64,000 nt of DNA from Voacanga thouarsii (lineage: Eukaryota > Streptophyta > Magnoliopsida > Gentianales > Apocynaceae), in assembly GCA_026120185.1 (NCBI GenBank), contig JANUWF010001659.1:1302001-1366000 (forward strand), in the 5' to 3' direction. A model generated the notes under the pieces. That model searched no databases. It saw nothing but the letters and a program-made list of their open reading frames with translations, and was not told the origin of the DNA. Shown here piece after piece: positions 61,886 through 64,000 of this stretch. The position numbers and the translations under genes are program-made. Within the stretch, counting starts at the first letter, position 1; each line of letters begins with the position of its first letter.

Positions 61886-63095
61886 TTAAAATATCTGCAT
61901 AATAGTAGGCTTACTTTTTCTTATTGTTGCATCTGCTTCTAGTAATTCTGCATTCGGTCTTCGGCATTCACCTGAGATTTCTATCCTCACTTCCTGCAGA
62001 TCCAACAATGTCGGCTTGACTGGCCGAGCACGCAAGCATTGCTGGGTTTCCTTGGTTGGCACATCCAATTTTTGGTCAGTCATTCCTCATATGCGAAGGG
62101 TCTCTGCAAATAAAGCATTTTCGATTCTCCTTCTTAGACCAGCATTCCTTCATTTCGTGTCCCCTCCTGCCACAGTGATAGCAGGTTATCGCATTTGCAG
62201 CGGCCCTAGTTAGTGCAGTCCATGCTTGTTTTCCTTTATTTATGTGTTACTGCCCTACATGCCTCTTATGAGTAACATGCTCAGATGAGTTTGATGCTTT
62301 GCTATCTGCTCTACCTTTATCTTCATTCTCATTACGAGTTGCGGCTTTCACCGCTGCAGCATAAGTCGTTGGTGGGAATGGTGCCAATGCCCTTCTAAGA
62401 TCCTGTCTCAATCCCTTCATGAACTGTCGGGTACGGTTTTGCTCTGTATCTATTAGCCATTTACAGTACTTGGATAAGCGATTGAATTGAGCAACGTATT
62501 GAGCTATTGTCATATTCCCCTGTTTTAAACTCTGGAACTCGTCTTCTCGTTTCTCGATTATCCACTGAGGGATGTATTCAGCTCTGAATGATTCAACAAA
62601 ACTATTCCAGTTCCATTCCTATCTTGTCCTTTCCCATTTTTCCTGTATCTGCTGCCACCAATCTCTCGCTCGTCCTTTTAGTCTGAAAGCAGCAAATTTC
62701 ATCATTTACTCCTTTGAGTATTGCAAGGTGCGGAATATGTCCTCCATTTGTTCTGTCCACAATTCGGCTTTTTGTTCCTGCTCTGCCTCACCAAAGTATG
62801 TGGGTGGTTGAAACATCAAAAACCGCTCCAAGGCTTCATCTTCACCGTGGGGTGCTCTCTTCCCTGCTATCGCTTGGAGGATTTCAGTCATCTTATTGAA
62901 AGCTTGTCCTATTGAGATATCGGTCGGTCCTTCTGACTCCACTTCTTGACTTTCTTCGCCAACTACTTCCTCATCCTGTGAAGGGTTTTGCGTAAGCTCA
63001 TGCTCTGGGTTTGCAAAAAATATGATGGGTCCATATGGTAATGGGTTTTGCTTAGGCTCATGCTCTGGGTTTTTCGTATTTGACATTTCATGCAT
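61886..63095 (-). pseudogene. Chromovirus gag, decayed
   Basis: It starts MHEMSNTKNPEHEP at 63095. The core of a retrotransposon Gag domain follows: FLMFQPPTYFGE, then FAAFRLKG and DWW, then QYVAQFNRLSKYCKWL and RQFMKGLRQDLRRAL. Two zinc knuckles come next: CYHCGRRGHEMKEC at 62142-62183, and CFICRDPSHMRND with its last Cys replaced by a stop. Stops fall at about 62706, 62620, 62247 and at the second knuckle, with frame changes. Near the N-terminus the phrase NPEHE-x-x-QNP is duplicated. Gag would have formed the particle and bound RNA. No protease, reverse transcriptase or integrase core follows. Confidence 0.88.
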
Positions 63096-63515
63096 TGATT
63101 AAGTTTTGGAAGGGAAAATGAAAGGTTAGTTGTTACAATCCTTGAAGAATATTTTTAGGAAGTGAATTTGGAAACTAAATATTTCTAGAATATCTTGATA
63201 ATTGAAGAGCTTTGAAGGTCTCCTATAGCCGACTGGTTGAGCAGTTTTTCTGAGGAATTAAAGCTGGTTCAAGGTAGCTTAGGGTGGCCGAAATTAAGGT
63301 GCACAATGATGAAGAAGAAGTCTGGTCAATTGAGTGATATATTATGGAAGGTTGCCAAAACAAAGGTGGCTGAAATTTTGGAAACTAATCAAGCAAAATT
63401 GTAGGGATTTGGTGGAGGGATTTTCGGGTAGCCATTGCTAGATTTCGTGCCGAAGCTTAAGGGGAACAATGGAGCTCTATATCTGGAGGTTTAAGGAAGG
63501 TTTTTGCAGAATAAG
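63096..63515 (-). repeat. Chromovirus LTR fragment, antisense
   Basis: It follows fragment H at about 46865-47285 nearly base for base (ggaagtgaatttggaaacta, gaaggtctcctatagccgac, ggttcaaggtagcttagggt). It joins gag directly on the left, with no leader or PBS, and unknown sequence on the right, so both edges are rearrangement breakpoints. Confidence 0.85.
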
Positions 63516-64000
63516 GTTGGTGTCAGAGACTGGCCCGTTGGTTACGGGAACCCACCTGCCCCATTACTGTAGTAGGTCCTCCCTTGTCTGACTCAGAGAC
63601 AGAGCCTGAGGGAGGTTGGTTTTTGAGTGAGGACGAGATGGAGCATGAGCCGCCTAACTAGATGACCCGGTTGTTGAGGCAGAGATGGAGGTTGATGGGG
63701 GCATAGGTGAGTACGATGGGGATAATGAGGGTGAGGTAGATAAGCTTGGTAGTGAGGGTGAGGGAGATGAGGAGATGGTTGAGCTGAGTGAAGGGGAGGT
63801 AGATGAGTTTGGGGATGAGAGTGATGATGAGAGTAAGGAATAGATAGATGGGATAGAGGAGAAGGATGCGGATGCGATGGAGGCTCCTCGGACCCCAAAG
63901 ATAGGTGAGTTTGTTAGGACTTTTACTTGATATGACCTCAAGGAGTCCAGTGATAAGGGTTATAGGCTGAGGAATAGAGTTACCCCGGCATTAAGGGAGC
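63516..64000 (+). pseudogene. Unidentified acidic coding-like fragment, runs off the window
   Basis: Composition changes sharply here to GAG, GAT and GGT codons. One frame reads CPITVVGPPLSDSETEPEGG and GWFLSEDEMEHEPPN up to a stop near 63658. After a one-base shift, the frame from 63661 continues with many Glu, Asp and Gly (EVDKLGSEGEGDEEMVELSE) and a basic end (DLKESSDKGYRLRNRV), with stops near 63841 and 63928. I do not recognise the family. The open frames on the opposite strand are Ser/Pro-rich mirrors of this acidic run. It may be a piece of a transposon-borne or captured host gene. Confidence 0.45.

Noticed and set aside
63593..63941. Ser/Pro/His-rich antisense frames at the right edge
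   Set aside because: They mirror the acidic GAG/GAT-rich run on the plus strand; low-complexity shadows.
63516..64000. Integrated pararetrovirus fragment
   Set aside because: No movement protein, coat zinc finger or reverse transcriptase motif is visible; acidic composition alone is not evidence.
1..64000. CRISPR array, bacterial defence island or host gene cluster
   Set aside because: No spaced identical repeats or prokaryotic gene organisation; all recognisable proteins are plant LTR-retrotransposon Gag/Pol.

Overview
The window looks like plant nuclear heterochromatin, probably from a eudicot. It is AT-rich, carries no convincing host gene, and consists almost entirely of LTR retrotransposons inserted into one another. 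All primer-binding sites that can be read are of the plant initiator-Met type (TGGTATCA...), and the recognisable proteins are Ty1/copia and Ty3/gypsy Gag and Pol, all broken. No rRNA, functional tRNA, CRISPR array or bacterial-style operon was seen. Nothing here is a clearly new biological system; the items most worth a second look are recurrent features of one long-LTR gypsy family. Element letters below are my own. No alignment program was run: identities and boundaries come from reading the sequence.

Left part (1-11020). Bases 1-2009 resemble an old, diverged copy of the long gypsy LTR seen further right. Element F (2016-9362, minus strand) is a Ty3/gypsy element with two LTRs and a decayed gag/protease interior; it is split by a copia solo LTR (3717-5438). 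A truncated or solo antisense LTR related to element A lies at 9719-10707.

Middle part (11021-36596). Element B is a Ty1/copia element whose ends are 25 kb apart because three elements landed in it. Element A, another copia element with about 2-kb LTRs, sits in B's leader (11441-21208). Two gypsy solo LTRs of over 4 kb, C (27057-31274) and D (31870-36358), sit in B's 3' LTR. Every insertion has 5-bp flanks that match or differ by one base. B's 5' LTR is rearranged by an inversion plus a deletion.

Right part (37331-64000). Element G, a relative of F on the minus strand, starts with an LTR at 37331-38386. Its protease region is split by element E (39120-43980), a compact gypsy element with both LTRs, PBS and PPT but no reverse-transcriptase core. 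G is broken again at 44043 by a roughly 19.5-kb cluster of chromovirus pieces (Tekay/Del-like; C and D belong to the same family). Six LTR copies or fragments lie there in mixed orientation, with two chromodomain tails and a decayed gag. They form large inverted repeats. The last 485 bp are an unidentified acidic coding-like fragment that runs off the end.

The genes do not work together as a pathway: these are dead or non-autonomous transposon copies. Relative order of events can be read from the nesting: F before its solo LTR; B before A, C and D; G before E and the chromovirus cluster.
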